From contig CANLMR010000003.1 of the NCBI GenBank assembly GCA_947492185.1, positions 186,001-250,000 on the forward strand: a stretch of DNA of 64,000 nucleotides, read 5' to 3'. Numbering within the stretch: the stretch's first letter is position 1; every line of letters begins with the position of its first letter. The stretch is from an uncultured Tenacibaculum sp. (GTDB lineage Bacteria > Bacteroidota > Bacteroidia > Flavobacteriales > Flavobacteriaceae). The position numbers were made by a program, and so were the translations under genes. A model generated the notes under the pieces. That model made no database searches, was not told the DNA's origin, and was given only the letters and a program-made list of their open reading frames with translations. This document shows, piece after piece, positions 52,369-61,340 of the stretch.

Positions 52369-53607
52369 ATGCTTTTTATTTATAATTTAATTATACATAT
52401 CGTTTATTTTTTCACCAGAATAATAGCTCTATTTAACGCTAAGCTCAAATTATTTGTAGATGGTAGAAAAGAAACGTTTCGTGCCTTAGAAAGCATTAAA
52501 ACAAACGATAAAGTTTTTTGGATTCATGCTGCTTCTTTAGGTGAATTTGAACAAGCACGACCAATTATTGAACAATTAAAAAGTCTTTATTCCGATTATA
52601 AAATTGTAGTTACCTTTTTCTCTCCTTCTGGATATGAAATTCGTAAAAACTATGATTTAGCTGATGTTGTGTGTTATCTACCTTTTGATACTTCAAAAAA
52701 TGTAAAACGTTTTATTAGGCAAATACATCCTGATTTGGCAATTATAGTTAAGTATGAGTTTTGGCCCAACCTGTTAAATGAACTTCGAAAAACCAATACT
52801 AAAACACTTTTAGTTTCTGGAATATTTAGAAAAGATCAATTGTTTTTTAAATCTTATGGAAAATGGATGCGTAATTTCTTGTCGGCCTTCAGTCATTTTT
52901 TTGTTCAGAATAACACTTCTAAAGAATTACTTAATAAGATTAACTTCAACAACGTTACTGTTTCTGGTGATACACGTTTTGATAGAGTGCATAAAATTTT
53001 AAATCAAGATAACTCCATAGATTTTATTGAAGACTTTAAAAACAACACCTATACTGTTATTGCAGGAAGTACATGGAAAGAAGATGAAAACTTGTTAGTT
53101 AACTATATTAATGAAGTTGCCACAGATGAAGAAAAATTTATAATTGCTCCGCATAAAATCAACTCGGAAACTATAGCATCTCTTAGGAAATCAATTCTCA
53201 AAAAAACTATACTCTATTCTGAAAGAAATAACGTTGATTTAAAAGATTATCAAGTATTTATTGTTGATACTATAGGATTATTAACTAAAATATATGCTTA
53301 TGCAAACGTAGCTTATGTTGGTGGTGGTTTAGCTACTGGATTACACAATATCTTAGAGCCAGCTACTTTTGGCGTTCCTGTTATATTTGGTGGAAACAAG
53401 CATTTCAAATTCAATGAAGCTATTGAATTAATTGAATTAGGAGGAAGCAAAACTATTACCAATCAAACCGAAATAAATACTATTTTAGCAGCCTTAAAAA
53501 AAGACATGAAATTGAGAATAGTAATGGGTAAAACTTGCAGTGAGTATATAAGTAATAATATTGGCGCAACTCCGACTATTCTTAAATATATAAAAGAACA
53601 ACTATAA
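52369..53607 (+). CDS. waaA: 3-deoxy-D-manno-octulosonic acid (Kdo) transferase
   Basis: 412 aa. Membrane-bound GT30 enzyme that adds Kdo to lipid A precursor. One N-terminal hydrophobic anchor (about 4-22), the acceptor-domain motif WIHAASLGEFEQARPII with its catalytic Glu, FFSPSGYE, and the donor-domain VGGGLATGLHNILEPATFGVPVIFG. Starts 17 bp after the accC terminator hairpin; the sulfur transporter genes follow by 2 bp. Confidence 0.92.
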   Translation: MLFIYNLIIHIVYFFTRIIALFNAKLKLFVDGRKETFRALESIKTNDKVFWIHAASLGEFEQARPIIEQLKSLYSDYKIVVTFFSPSGYEIRKNYDLADVVCYLPFDTSKNVKRFIRQIHPDLAIIVKYEFWPNLLNELRKTNTKTLLVSGIFRKDQLFFKSYGKWMRNFLSAFSHFFVQNNTSKELLNKINFNNVTVSGDTRFDRVHKILNQDNSIDFIEDFKNNTYTVIAGSTWKEDENLLVNYINEVATDEEKFIIAPHKINSETIASLRKSILKKTILYSERNNVDLKDYQVFIVDTIGLLTKIYAYANVAYVGGGLATGLHNILEPATFGVPVIFGGNKHFKFNEAIELIELGGSKTITNQTEINTILAALKKDMKLRIVMGKTCSEYISNNIGATPTILKYIKEQL

Positions 53608-53609
53608 TA

Positions 53610-54170
53610 ATGGACATACTTTTACAACCTTGGCCTTGGTATGTGTCTGGACCTTTAATTTCATTAATTCTCTTCTTATTTTTTTATTTTGGAAAATATT
53701 TTGGAGTTTCTAGTAACCTAGAAACAATGTGTACTATTGCTGGTGCTGATAAGTTTTCCGATTATTTTAAAAAAGATTGGAAGGAGCGTGATTGGGCTTT
53801 AGTATTTTTAGTTGGGCTAGTTATTGGTGGTTTTTTTAGTGCTACATTTTTGACACCTAACGGAATCGATTCCATTAATCCAGAAACTGTAAAAGAATTA
53901 GAAAATTTAGGTTTTTCCTATCAACAAAACTCTTATGTACCTGATGAACTTTTTAGCTTAGATGCTATTTTAAGTATTAAAGGTTTCTTAATACTATTGA
54001 TTGCAGGAATTCTAATTGGTTTTGGCACTCGATATGCAGATGGTTGTACATCTGGACACGCAATTACTGGTTTAAGTAATTTACAATTGCCATCTTTAGT
54101 TGCTGTAATTGGTTTTTTTATTGGGGGCTTGATTATGATTTGGTTATTATTCCCTTTAATTTTCGGTTAA
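53610..54170 (+). CDS. YeeE/YedE-type sulfur transporter, first half
   Basis: 186 aa with about five membrane helices. The conserved half-repeat GFGTRYADGCTSGHAITGLSNLQ with its cysteine is that of YeeE/YedE (thiosulfate or sulfide-type sulfur import, TsuA family). In many bacteria the two halves are one protein; here, as in other Bacteroidota, they are two adjacent genes (this one and the next, 1 bp apart). Confidence 0.85.
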   Translation: MDILLQPWPWYVSGPLISLILFLFFYFGKYFGVSSNLETMCTIAGADKFSDYFKKDWKERDWALVFLVGLVIGGFFSATFLTPNGIDSINPETVKELENLGFSYQQNSYVPDELFSLDAILSIKGFLILLIAGILIGFGTRYADGCTSGHAITGLSNLQLPSLVAVIGFFIGGLIMIWLLFPLIFG

Positions 54171-54171
54171 G

Positions 54172-54585
54172 ATGAAGTACTTAAAATTTTTACTTATTGG
54201 AATTCTTTTTGGAATAATACTTTCAAAGTCAGAAGCAATTTCTTGGTACCGTATTTATGAAATGTTCAAGTTTCAATCTTTCCATATGTATGGAATAATT
54301 GGAACTGCCGTCTTTACATCTATGATTTTAATGTTTTTATTTAAACGTGAATATATCAAAGATCACCTAGGAAACCCAATAACACCTAAAGCAAAGAAAA
54401 ATGAATATGTAAGAACCTTAGTTGGTGGAACTATTTTTGGATTAGGTTGGGCATTAGCAGGATCATGTCCGGCCCCAATTTTTGTTTTAATTGGAAATGG
54501 TGTATTTGCTATACTTATTGTTTTATTTGGAGCCTTAATTGGAGCTTTTATTTATGGTTTATTAAGTAATAAACTACTTAAATAA
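54172..54585 (+). CDS. YeeE/YedE-type sulfur transporter, second half (DUF6691)
   Basis: 137 aa with about four helices and the second half-repeat GLGWALAGSCPAPIFVLIGNG with its cysteine. It should pair with the preceding protein to form the full channel. No sulfurtransferase gene is adjacent. Confidence 0.85.
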   Translation: MKYLKFLLIGILFGIILSKSEAISWYRIYEMFKFQSFHMYGIIGTAVFTSMILMFLFKREYIKDHLGNPITPKAKKNEYVRTLVGGTIFGLGWALAGSCPAPIFVLIGNGVFAILIVLFGALIGAFIYGLLSNKLLK

Positions 54586-54683
54586 TTGCTTCTACGGTTT
54601 TTAACACATGTTTAAAGTAGACCTTAAGGTTAGGGTTTTAGTTTTATTTTCTTATTTTTAAGAGAACCAAAAAATTATTTAAA

Positions 54684-54884
54684 ATGAAAAAGAAATTCAA
54701 CCTAGATGGAATTACAATCCTAAATGTTTCTCAACAAAAATCAATACAAGCAGGTGATGGCAGGACAGACTGTGAAAGTGGTGGTGGTTTATGGGTATGC
54801 AGACCTGCAGAAAGAGTAATTGGTGGTTTTCCTCCTGGAGGAAATGTTGAAATATGTACTTGTTATTGCCCTCCAAGTCATTAA
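54684..54884 (+). CDS. Orphan cysteine-rich leader peptide 8
   Basis: 66 aa. MKKKFNLDGITILNVSQQKS...AG, a leader of the same length and end position as those of the main locus but with AG in place of GG. The core is DGRTDCESGGGLWVC... with five cysteines and a CTCYCPP end. It lies 8 kb from the exporter, with no pseudoknot element. The 98-bp region in front has short palindromes (ACCTTAAGGT; TCTTA/TAAGA) of unknown meaning. Probably another substrate of the same exporter (inference). Confidence 0.65.
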   Translation: MKKKFNLDGITILNVSQQKSIQAGDGRTDCESGGGLWVCRPAERVIGGFPPGGNVEICTCYCPPSH

Positions 54885-54918
54885 GGAAATCAGTAAAATC
54901 TCTAGTGCTAAAACACCT

Positions 54919-55515
54919 TTAATCCATAAGAGGGATTATGTTTAATGTATTGGTATTATCAATAACCTTCCATTGATAGATTTTTGATAACTGGTAAATT
55001 TTAGACAACTCTTCAAATAAGCGTGTTTTAGCTTCTTTTTTTTGGTTGGTCAACTCAATGGTTTCTTTTATCCTTTCAATAGCTTTAGAGTTAACAGTAT
55101 TTAATTCTTCCTTAGAAAAAGTATTAAACTGACTTTGCTTTAAATCGAAATACTTTACATCGGGAGAAATAATAACTTCTTCTTTTGGAATTTTATTGAT
55201 AATAATTTCTCTATTTAAACTATCAATTTGGATATCTAATTGAGATAAATCATAACCTACTTCTACTTTTGCATTAACAGAAATAATTGCTTTTTTCTGA
55301 AATTGCAAATAATCAAAAAAATATTTTTTAGTATCAGAAAAGCTGTACATTTCAGAATAATTGCCTTGAGAAACTACCAACTTACTTAAGTTTTTAATTT
55401 CGTTAACCATTACCTTAACTTCTTCAGTTTGGTATTTTGGTTTTTGTCTATCGTACCAAAACTTAGCAATTAAAAACCCTAACAAAAAAACAGCAAGATA
55501 TTTTAAAAAGCGCAT
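54919..55515 (-). CDS. DUF4230 family membrane-anchored protein
   Basis: 198 aa. N-terminal membrane anchor (about 3-20), then a periplasmic domain with VKVMVNEIKNLSKLVVSQGNYSE and FFDYLQFQKKAIISVNAKVEVGYDLSQL typical of DUF4230. Function unknown. Convergent with the orphan peptide gene with only 34 bp between them and no clear terminator. Confidence 0.8.
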   Translation of the reverse strand: MRFLKYLAVFLLGFLIAKFWYDRQKPKYQTEEVKVMVNEIKNLSKLVVSQGNYSEMYSFSDTKKYFFDYLQFQKKAIISVNAKVEVGYDLSQLDIQIDSLNREIIINKIPKEEVIISPDVKYFDLKQSQFNTFSKEELNTVNSKAIERIKETIELTNQKKEAKTRLFEELSKIYQLSKIYQWKVIDNTNTLNIIPLMD

Positions 55516-55561
55516 AATTTTTTTGTTTGAAAGGTACTAAAAAAAGGAATTGAAAAAAGTA

Positions 55562-56146
55562 TTACGCTTCTTCTTTCTTTGGAAATGCTTGTTTATGGAA
55601 AATAAATAATAATACTACTCCAATACTAATCCAACTATCTGCTCCGTTAAAAATGGCATTGAAAAAAGTGAAACTTTCTCCTTGATAAATTGGGAAATAT
55701 AGCATATCTACAACCTTACCAAAGAATAATTCTCCATATGGCTTGTCAGAAAAAAGTGTTGCTACTTCTCTACCTCCAGGCGTATTGAAAATAACACCAT
55801 AGAAAACAGAATCAATAATATTACCAATAGCACCAGCTAAAATTAAGGAAATTGCAATTACAACTCCATTATGTATTTTACTTTTTATAGTTTGAACTAG
55901 CCAATAAATGATTCCCGAAACAGCAACTAATCTAAATAATGTCAAAAATAATTTTCCGGCTTTTCCTCCAAATTCAAATCCCCATGCCATTCCATTATTC
56001 TCTGTGAAATGAATTCGAAACCAATCCATTCCTAACACTTTAATTTCTTCACCAAGGTAAAAATGAGTTTTTATATATATTTTACTGATTTGATCAATTA
56101 AAATTGCTAGTATAACAGTAAGAATTGCAATGGTTTTCTTTGACAT
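55562..56146 (-). CDS. lspA: Signal peptidase II (lipoprotein)
   Basis: 194 aa with four membrane helices. Cleaves lipoprotein signal peptides ahead of the lipidated Cys. NNGMAWGF, the first catalytic Asp in GAIGNIIDSVFYG and the second in FNGADSWISIGV are present. The loop of about 30 residues between them is longer than in E. coli, as is usual in Bacteroidota. Confidence 0.92.
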   Translation of the reverse strand: MSKKTIAILTVILAILIDQISKIYIKTHFYLGEEIKVLGMDWFRIHFTENNGMAWGFEFGGKAGKLFLTLFRLVAVSGIIYWLVQTIKSKIHNGVVIAISLILAGAIGNIIDSVFYGVIFNTPGGREVATLFSDKPYGELFFGKVVDMLYFPIYQGESFTFFNAIFNGADSWISIGVVLLFIFHKQAFPKKEEA

Positions 56147-56165
56147 TTTTTAGATTTAATAGCGA

Positions 56166-56173
56166 CAAAAATA
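56166..56173 (-). promoter_or_regulatory. Candidate -7 box of lspA
   Basis: Minus strand TATTTTTG followed by TCGC, 20 bp before the ATG. Confidence 0.45.
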
Positions 56174-56300
56174 AGAATATTCTATTGAATTAGAAATGCT
56201 TTGGAATTACTGATGTAAAACTATCTTTTAAAAAGAATATTGTTTGACTATATGGTTTCTTTTTTATCCTTAATTTAATCTTTTGATCTTTATCTTACTT

Positions 56301-57017
56301 CTACTCTTCTATTTGTTTAATTAGTTCTTTACGATAAGATTTTCCAACTGGTATTATTTTGTCGTTACTTAATCTTACTTGATTACCATCTATGAGTTTT
56401 AGATGATTGAAATTAATGGCAAACGATTTATGTATTCTTAAAAAGTTCTTTGGAAGTTTTGTTAGAAACTCAGTTAGCGTTTGAGGTGTCAAAATCATGG
56501 TATCTGTATAAATTTTTATATAGTTACCATAAGCTTCTACATAGTAAATTTCATCAAAATTCAACTTGATAATTTTCTTATCGCTTTTAACGAATAACGA
56601 ATTAGTTTCATTCTCTTTATTTATGATTATTGGTTCTGTATTACTAACTGGAGTTGTTTTGAGTTTCTGTTGAACTTTAACTATTGCTTGTAAAAATCGT
56701 TCTAATGAAAATGGCTTTAACAAGTAATCTGTCACGGCAAGTTCAAAACCTTCTATTGCATATTCTGGATAAGCAGTTGTAATAATAACTTCTGGTTTTT
56801 TAGCCAATGATTTCAACAAACTTATTCCAGAAAATTTTGGCATGTTAATATCCAAGAATAATAAATCTATTTGTTCCTTTTGCAACACTTCCATGACTTC
56901 AAAAGCATTTTTACAAGTAGTTACTAGTTCTAAATATGGAATATCTTTAATATAGTTCTCTATAATTTGACGTGCAATTGGCTCATCGTCTGCTATTAAA
57001 CATTTTATATTTTCCAT
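56301..57017 (-). CDS. LytTR-family response regulator
   Basis: 238 aa. Receiver with Asp56 (LLFLDINMPKFSG) and a LytTR DNA-binding domain at about 135-236 (IIKLNFDEIYYVEAYGNYIKIYTD ... FLRIHKSFAIN). One base separates it from the kinase gene upstream. A possible target is the divergent ABC transporter at 58.2-61.0 kb. Confidence 0.9.
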   Translation of the reverse strand: MENIKCLIADDEPIARQIIENYIKDIPYLELVTTCKNAFEVMEVLQKEQIDLLFLDINMPKFSGISLLKSLAKKPEVIITTAYPEYAIEGFELAVTDYLLKPFSLERFLQAIVKVQQKLKTTPVSNTEPIIINKENETNSLFVKSDKKIIKLNFDEIYYVEAYGNYIKIYTDTMILTPQTLTEFLTKLPKNFLRIHKSFAINFNHLKLIDGNQVRLSNDKIIPVGKSYRKELIKQIEE

Positions 57018-57018
57018 A

Positions 57019-58002
57019 TTAAATTGAAAGTTTTAAATCAACAGAAAAAACACCATTGGTTTTTCCAATTTTTAAACTATGTGCTTCAGGATAAATTAAA
57101 TTTAGTCTTTTTTTGACATTGACTAATCCTATTCCACTTTTTCCTTTTTCTAAATTTTCTTCCTTTTCACCATATACATCAAAGGAATTTTCACATTTGA
57201 ATGCTAATTCATTTTCAGAAATATCAATATCAATATTCACAGTACTTTTTTCTCCTTCAGTATGTGCTAAATGTTTAAATGCATTTTCAACAAAAACTAT
57301 CAACAGCATTGGAGCTAATTTTTTATCATTTAATACTCCGGAAATTGAAAATGAAATATCTGCTTGCTCCTCCAACCTCAGTTTTTCTAGAGAAATATAG
57401 TTTTCTAAATAACTAATTTCCTTTTTTAAAGAAACAAAAGATTCTCTTGTTTCATAGAGACTATAGCGTAATAAATCTGATAGTTTCAACATCAAATTTG
57501 GTAATTTATCCGATTTAACTACAGACAAGCCGTATAAATTATTCAGTGTATTAAATAGAAAATGAGGATTCAGTTGTCCTTTTAATAATTTCAATTCGGC
57601 TTCTTTCACCTCTTGTCTACGTTTAAAACTATCTCTTGCAATACGAATAGTCATACCAAAAATCATTGCTAATAATATAAACCCAAAAAGGTTTAAAAAC
57701 ATCTTTACATCTAATGGTTGATTTATGGCTTTACTAATTATATAAACCGGTAATAAAGTAAATAGCGTTCCACTTAAAATAAAAAGTATAAAAAATACAG
57801 TTTTCCTTTTTTGAAAATATGGAAGAACAAAATAATTGGTAATGTAAATAGTAGGTAGTAAAAATAGAATTGCGTAAATAGCTGTTTGAATTCTATTTTC
57901 TGATTGAATTCCACCAATTAAGATGATAAAAAGCACAACCCATACAAATATGTTTTGTGTCAGTTTATTATCTATCCATGAATCTAATTTAGACATTCCC
58001 AT
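57019..58002 (-). CDS. LytS/YpdA-type membrane sensor histidine kinase
   Basis: 327 aa. Four membrane segments (about 17-31, 36-58, 70-90 and 103-122), then EAELKLLKGQLNPHFLFNTLNNL with the phospho-acceptor His, and a compact ATPase domain (FVENAFKHLAHTEG; GIGLVNVKKRL). Partner of the LytTR regulator next to it. It diverges from the ABC transporter genes over 214 bp. Confidence 0.88.
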   Translation of the reverse strand: MGMSKLDSWIDNKLTQNIFVWVVLFIILIGGIQSENRIQTAIYAILFLLPTIYITNYFVLPYFQKRKTVFFILFILSGTLFTLLPVYIISKAINQPLDVKMFLNLFGFILLAMIFGMTIRIARDSFKRRQEVKEAELKLLKGQLNPHFLFNTLNNLYGLSVVKSDKLPNLMLKLSDLLRYSLYETRESFVSLKKEISYLENYISLEKLRLEEQADISFSISGVLNDKKLAPMLLIVFVENAFKHLAHTEGEKSTVNIDIDISENELAFKCENSFDVYGEKEENLEKGKSGIGLVNVKKRLNLIYPEAHSLKIGKTNGVFSVDLKLSI

Positions 58003-58216
58003 ATATTTAAAATAGTTACTACAAACTTAATTATTACATGTAAAAAGGACACTTTTTAATGATAAAAGATATTCTTTTCTATCTGAATGAACTCATTATC
58101 ATGATTATCCTACAATTTGCATGAAATCATTTTTAAGGATCCGTTTATCATTCTTCTTTTTTTTAGCTGAATTTTTAATTGACTTTTGAACTGTTCATTA
58201 TAAAAATCAATTCGTT

Positions 58217-58417
58217 ATGCAAACATTTAAAATATTCTTTACTCTTTTTTTATATGCTATGAGTGCTATTTATAATACAGAAACAAAGAAAGAAACTCAT
58301 CATCATTCTTACACAAAAAAAACAGTAGTCTCTACTTTAAAAACAACATTAGAAGAAAACCCAAACATTGTTTCTCAGAGACAAATTCTAGAAAGCAACT
58401 CAACACAATTAAAATAA
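58217..58417 (+). CDS. Small secreted or anchored peptide before the ABC genes
   Basis: 66 aa. Hydrophobic N-terminus (MQTFKIFFTLFLYAMSAIY) that could be a signal or anchor, then a polar stretch with HHH and many Thr/Lys. It ends 9 bp before the ABC ATPase gene. No family recognised; possibly the signal sensed by the divergent kinase, but that is speculation. Confidence 0.45.
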   Translation: MQTFKIFFTLFLYAMSAIYNTETKKETHHHSYTKKTVVSTLKTTLEENPNIVSQRQILESNSTQLK

Positions 58418-58426
58418 CAAACAACT

Positions 58427-59290
58427 ATGAGACTTGATATACAAAACGTAACTAAACAATACAATGCTACTAAATATGGGTTAAAAGATTTTTCAATTGG
58501 TATTGAAAAAGGAATTTTAGGTTTATTAGGACCTAATGGAGCAGGTAAATCTACCTTATTAAAAATGATTGCTACTGTTAGCAAACCAACAAATGGTGAA
58601 ATTATTTTAAATAGAAACAACATTGTAAAAGATCCTAATTATATGCGAAAACAAGTTGGTTTTTTACCCCAAGATTTTGGAGTGTATCCAAACTTAAACG
58701 CATTTGAATTTTTAAAATACATGGCAGCTATGAAAGGCGTAGGAGGGAAAAACTTATCTGTTAAAATAACAGAACTTTTAGAAGGATTAAATTTAATAGA
58801 TTCTGCTCATAAACCTATCGGTACTTATTCTGGTGGTATGAAACAACGTGTAGGAATTGCTCAAGCTCTATTAAACGACCCAAAAGTGTTAATTTTTGAC
58901 GAACCTACTGTTGGTTTAGATCCAGAAGAGCGTATGAGATTCAGAGATCTTATTCATCAATTAGCTAATGATGCGATTGTTATACTCTCTTCACATATTG
59001 TTTCAGATATAGATACTGTAGCAGACAAAGTAGCCATTATGAAAAATGGAAATTTACTCGCCTATGGAGATCAAGAAGAATTAATTGATAAGGTAAAAGG
59101 GAAAGTTTTTGAAACTACAATTGATAAAAATACTTTACATGAGTTTAAACAAAACCATATAGTAATTCACACATTAATAAAAGGTAATTCAGCTATTGTT
59201 AGATTTATTAGCCAACAACAACCAAATGAAGCTTTAGCACAAAAACCAACTTTAGAAGACGCTTATTTATACACTACTAAAACATTTTAA
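58427..59290 (+). CDS. ABC transporter ATP-binding protein
   Basis: 287 aa. Walker A GPNGAGKST, signature YSGGMKQR, Walker B VLIFDEPTVGLDPEE and the switch His in SSHI are present. It belongs to the CcmA/DrrA/BcrA-type ATPases. Partner of the permease at 59427. Substrate unknown; peptides or antibiotics are common in this group. Confidence 0.92.
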   Translation: MRLDIQNVTKQYNATKYGLKDFSIGIEKGILGLLGPNGAGKSTLLKMIATVSKPTNGEIILNRNNIVKDPNYMRKQVGFLPQDFGVYPNLNAFEFLKYMAAMKGVGGKNLSVKITELLEGLNLIDSAHKPIGTYSGGMKQRVGIAQALLNDPKVLIFDEPTVGLDPEERMRFRDLIHQLANDAIVILSSHIVSDIDTVADKVAIMKNGNLLAYGDQEELIDKVKGKVFETTIDKNTLHEFKQNHIVIHTLIKGNSAIVRFISQQQPNEALAQKPTLEDAYLYTTKTF

Positions 59291-59292
59291 TC

Positions 59293-59415
59293 ATGAAAAC
59301 ATCGAACAAGAAAACTCTACAAATCATACTTTTTTTAATCATTGCGATTTCCCTATTAACAGCTTTAATTATTTCTTCAGACACCATTCACTTTGGAGTA
59401 TATAACGCACATTAA
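59293..59415 (+). CDS. Tiny single-helix membrane protein between ABC genes
   Basis: 40 aa: basic start MKTSNKKTLQ, one hydrophobic helix (about 11-29), then a short polar tail ending FGVYNAH. It starts 2 bp after the ATPase gene and ends 11 bp before the permease gene, so it fills the gap exactly. Likely a small subunit or regulator of the transporter (inference). Confidence 0.55.
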   Translation: MKTSNKKTLQIILFLIIAISLLTALIISSDTIHFGVYNAH

Positions 59416-59426
59416 ATCTTATCACC

Positions 59427-60974
59427 ATGAATATTTTTCCTTTAATAAAATATAGCTATTTACAACGTGTTCGAAATTATAATTTCTTAATCACACTTTG
59501 TGCAAGTTTAGCGGTTGCTTATACATTTGTTCCTGCACCAGATGCTAATTATTCAACAATAAGAATTGCAGATTATGTTGGAGATTATAATTCTGCTTGG
59601 TTTGGGTATGTTACAGCCATTATGAGTAGTTTATTTTTATCTCTTATTGGTTTTTATCTTATTAATGGTGGGATTAAAACCGATATACAAACTAAAGTAG
59701 GACAAATCATTGCTTCTACTAAAGTAACGAACCGTACGTATCTATTTTCAAAAGTTATTAGTGGTTTTTTAATATTGTTAACTATTCTAGGAATTGTACT
59801 TGCTATGAGTATTACTCTATTTCATTTTTACAATCATAATTTTCCTTTTGAAATTTTTCAGTTTATAAAACCTTATGTAATAATTACCATTCCAACATTA
59901 TTTTTCATTGCAGTTTTAGCGGTAGTTTTTGAAGTGTTTTTTAGAAAGTATACCATACTTCAAAATATTGGTTTTTTCTTCTTATTCTCTTTCTTAATGT
60001 TATCATCAAGAACTCACGAAGAACATTTTTCATTTGATATGCTCGGTACTCAAATCGTAATGCATAAAATGGAAAATCAGGTTAGAGAGTTAACTAAAGG
60101 AGAAAAAATCAAAGAATTGTCAATAGGATACGTTATAGGAAATAAAAAGACTACCAAAAAATTTCACTTTAATGGAATAGAATTTCCATACTCATTTGTA
60201 ATTAGTAGAATACTTTGGATAACTTTAGGAGCATTACTCATTTTTCTTACTACCGGTTTCTTTCATAGGTTTTCACTTAAGGAATCTTCTGTTCAAAAAG
60301 CACCAAAAGTTTCTTTTAAAACGGAAATAACAACTAAGGAAATTCATATCTCTGGATTATCCAAACTAACTACGAATTTCTCTATTCTTCCATTACTTAA
60401 AACAGAGCTATTATTACTTATAAGAAAAGAAAAAAAATGGTTGTGGTTTGTAAATGGAATAGGAATGTTACTATTAGCATTACTTCCTTTAGAAATCGCA
60501 CATCAATTTGTATTACCAATTCTATGGTTTTTACAAGTGAGCAGAATATCAGGATTAACCACAAAAGAGTTTACAAATAAAGTGCATTATTTTGCTTTTG
60601 CATCATACAAACCTTTACAAAGATTATTAATTTCTCAACTCTCAGCTAGTAGTATATTACTTCTTTTCTTAGCTATTCCTTTATTGGCAAGGTTAATCCT
60701 AACATCTAATTTTTTAGCATTAAGTTCTATAATTCTTGGAGGAATTTTTATAGTTTTCTTAGCAGCAGTCTTTGGAATAGTAACCAAAGGGAAAAAGTTA
60801 TTTGAAGTTGTATTTTTTATGATTACGTATACTAATATTAATAAAATTCCTTTTACAGATTATTTCGGAGCTTTAAGTCAAGGCAACTTTTTACCAGTTA
60901 AATTAACAATCTGTATTCTTGTGCTAGGTACAATTGTGTATAGCATTCGTAATTATCAATTAAAAACGTCTTAA
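59427..60974 (+). CDS. ABC transporter permease protein
   Basis: 515 aa, about 12 hydrophobic segments in two blocks (about 20-280 and 340-510). The first block has LINGGIKTDIQTKVGQIIAST, seen in ABC-2-type permeases of Bacteroidota. It forms the membrane part with the ATPase above. Divergent from the LytTR/LytS pair, which is a common regulator/transporter arrangement. Confidence 0.82.
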   Translation: MNIFPLIKYSYLQRVRNYNFLITLCASLAVAYTFVPAPDANYSTIRIADYVGDYNSAWFGYVTAIMSSLFLSLIGFYLINGGIKTDIQTKVGQIIASTKVTNRTYLFSKVISGFLILLTILGIVLAMSITLFHFYNHNFPFEIFQFIKPYVIITIPTLFFIAVLAVVFEVFFRKYTILQNIGFFFLFSFLMLSSRTHEEHFSFDMLGTQIVMHKMENQVRELTKGEKIKELSIGYVIGNKKTTKKFHFNGIEFPYSFVISRILWITLGALLIFLTTGFFHRFSLKESSVQKAPKVSFKTEITTKEIHISGLSKLTTNFSILPLLKTELLLLIRKEKKWLWFVNGIGMLLLALLPLEIAHQFVLPILWFLQVSRISGLTTKEFTNKVHYFAFASYKPLQRLLISQLSASSILLLFLAIPLLARLILTSNFLALSSIILGGIFIVFLAAVFGIVTKGKKLFEVVFFMITYTNINKIPFTDYFGALSQGNFLPVKLTICILVLGTIVYSIRNYQLKTS

Positions 60975-61000
60975 TGTTTTAACCGTAGCTCAATTTAATA

Positions 61001-61034
61001 AAAAATGAGACTAATTTCTTAGTCTCATTTTTTG
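61001..61034 (+). terminator. Terminator after the ABC operon (inverted twin of 62099)
   Basis: ATGAGACTAA, TTTC loop, TTAGTCTCAT, flanked by A and T runs. Its core is the exact reverse complement of the hairpin at 62099-62132. Confidence 0.85.
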
Positions 61035-61147
61035 CTTTCATTAATTCGAATTGGAGATGATACATGAATGTTTTTTAATTCCATTTTTTAATGATTATTT
61101 AAAACACTGAATTACAGTTGCTTATAGCTGTGTTGTAAAAAAAAGAA

Positions 61148-61196
61148 AATAGTTGGGTAACTATTCTATGCTATTTGAGCACGACTATGCAAATAG
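61148..61196 (+). other. Two hairpins in the leader of the lipoprotein gene
   Basis: AATAGTT/AACTATT (61148-61165) and CTATTTG/CAAATAG (61171-61177 with 61190-61196) lie in tandem in the 300-bp gap between the ABC terminator and the lipoprotein gene. They may form a structured 5' leader. Nothing else in 61035-61340 stands out. Confidence 0.35.
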
Positions 61197-61340
61197 TAAA
61201 ATCAAAACTTGGTGATATAGAATAGATAAATTAAAGAGGCTAGCCATCTCAGAACAGTTTTAATTCCTAATAGATACTGGGACTCAAGATAAGTCTAAAA
61301 CAAAATGGAAAAACATTATAACTTTTTAAAAATTAAAAAA

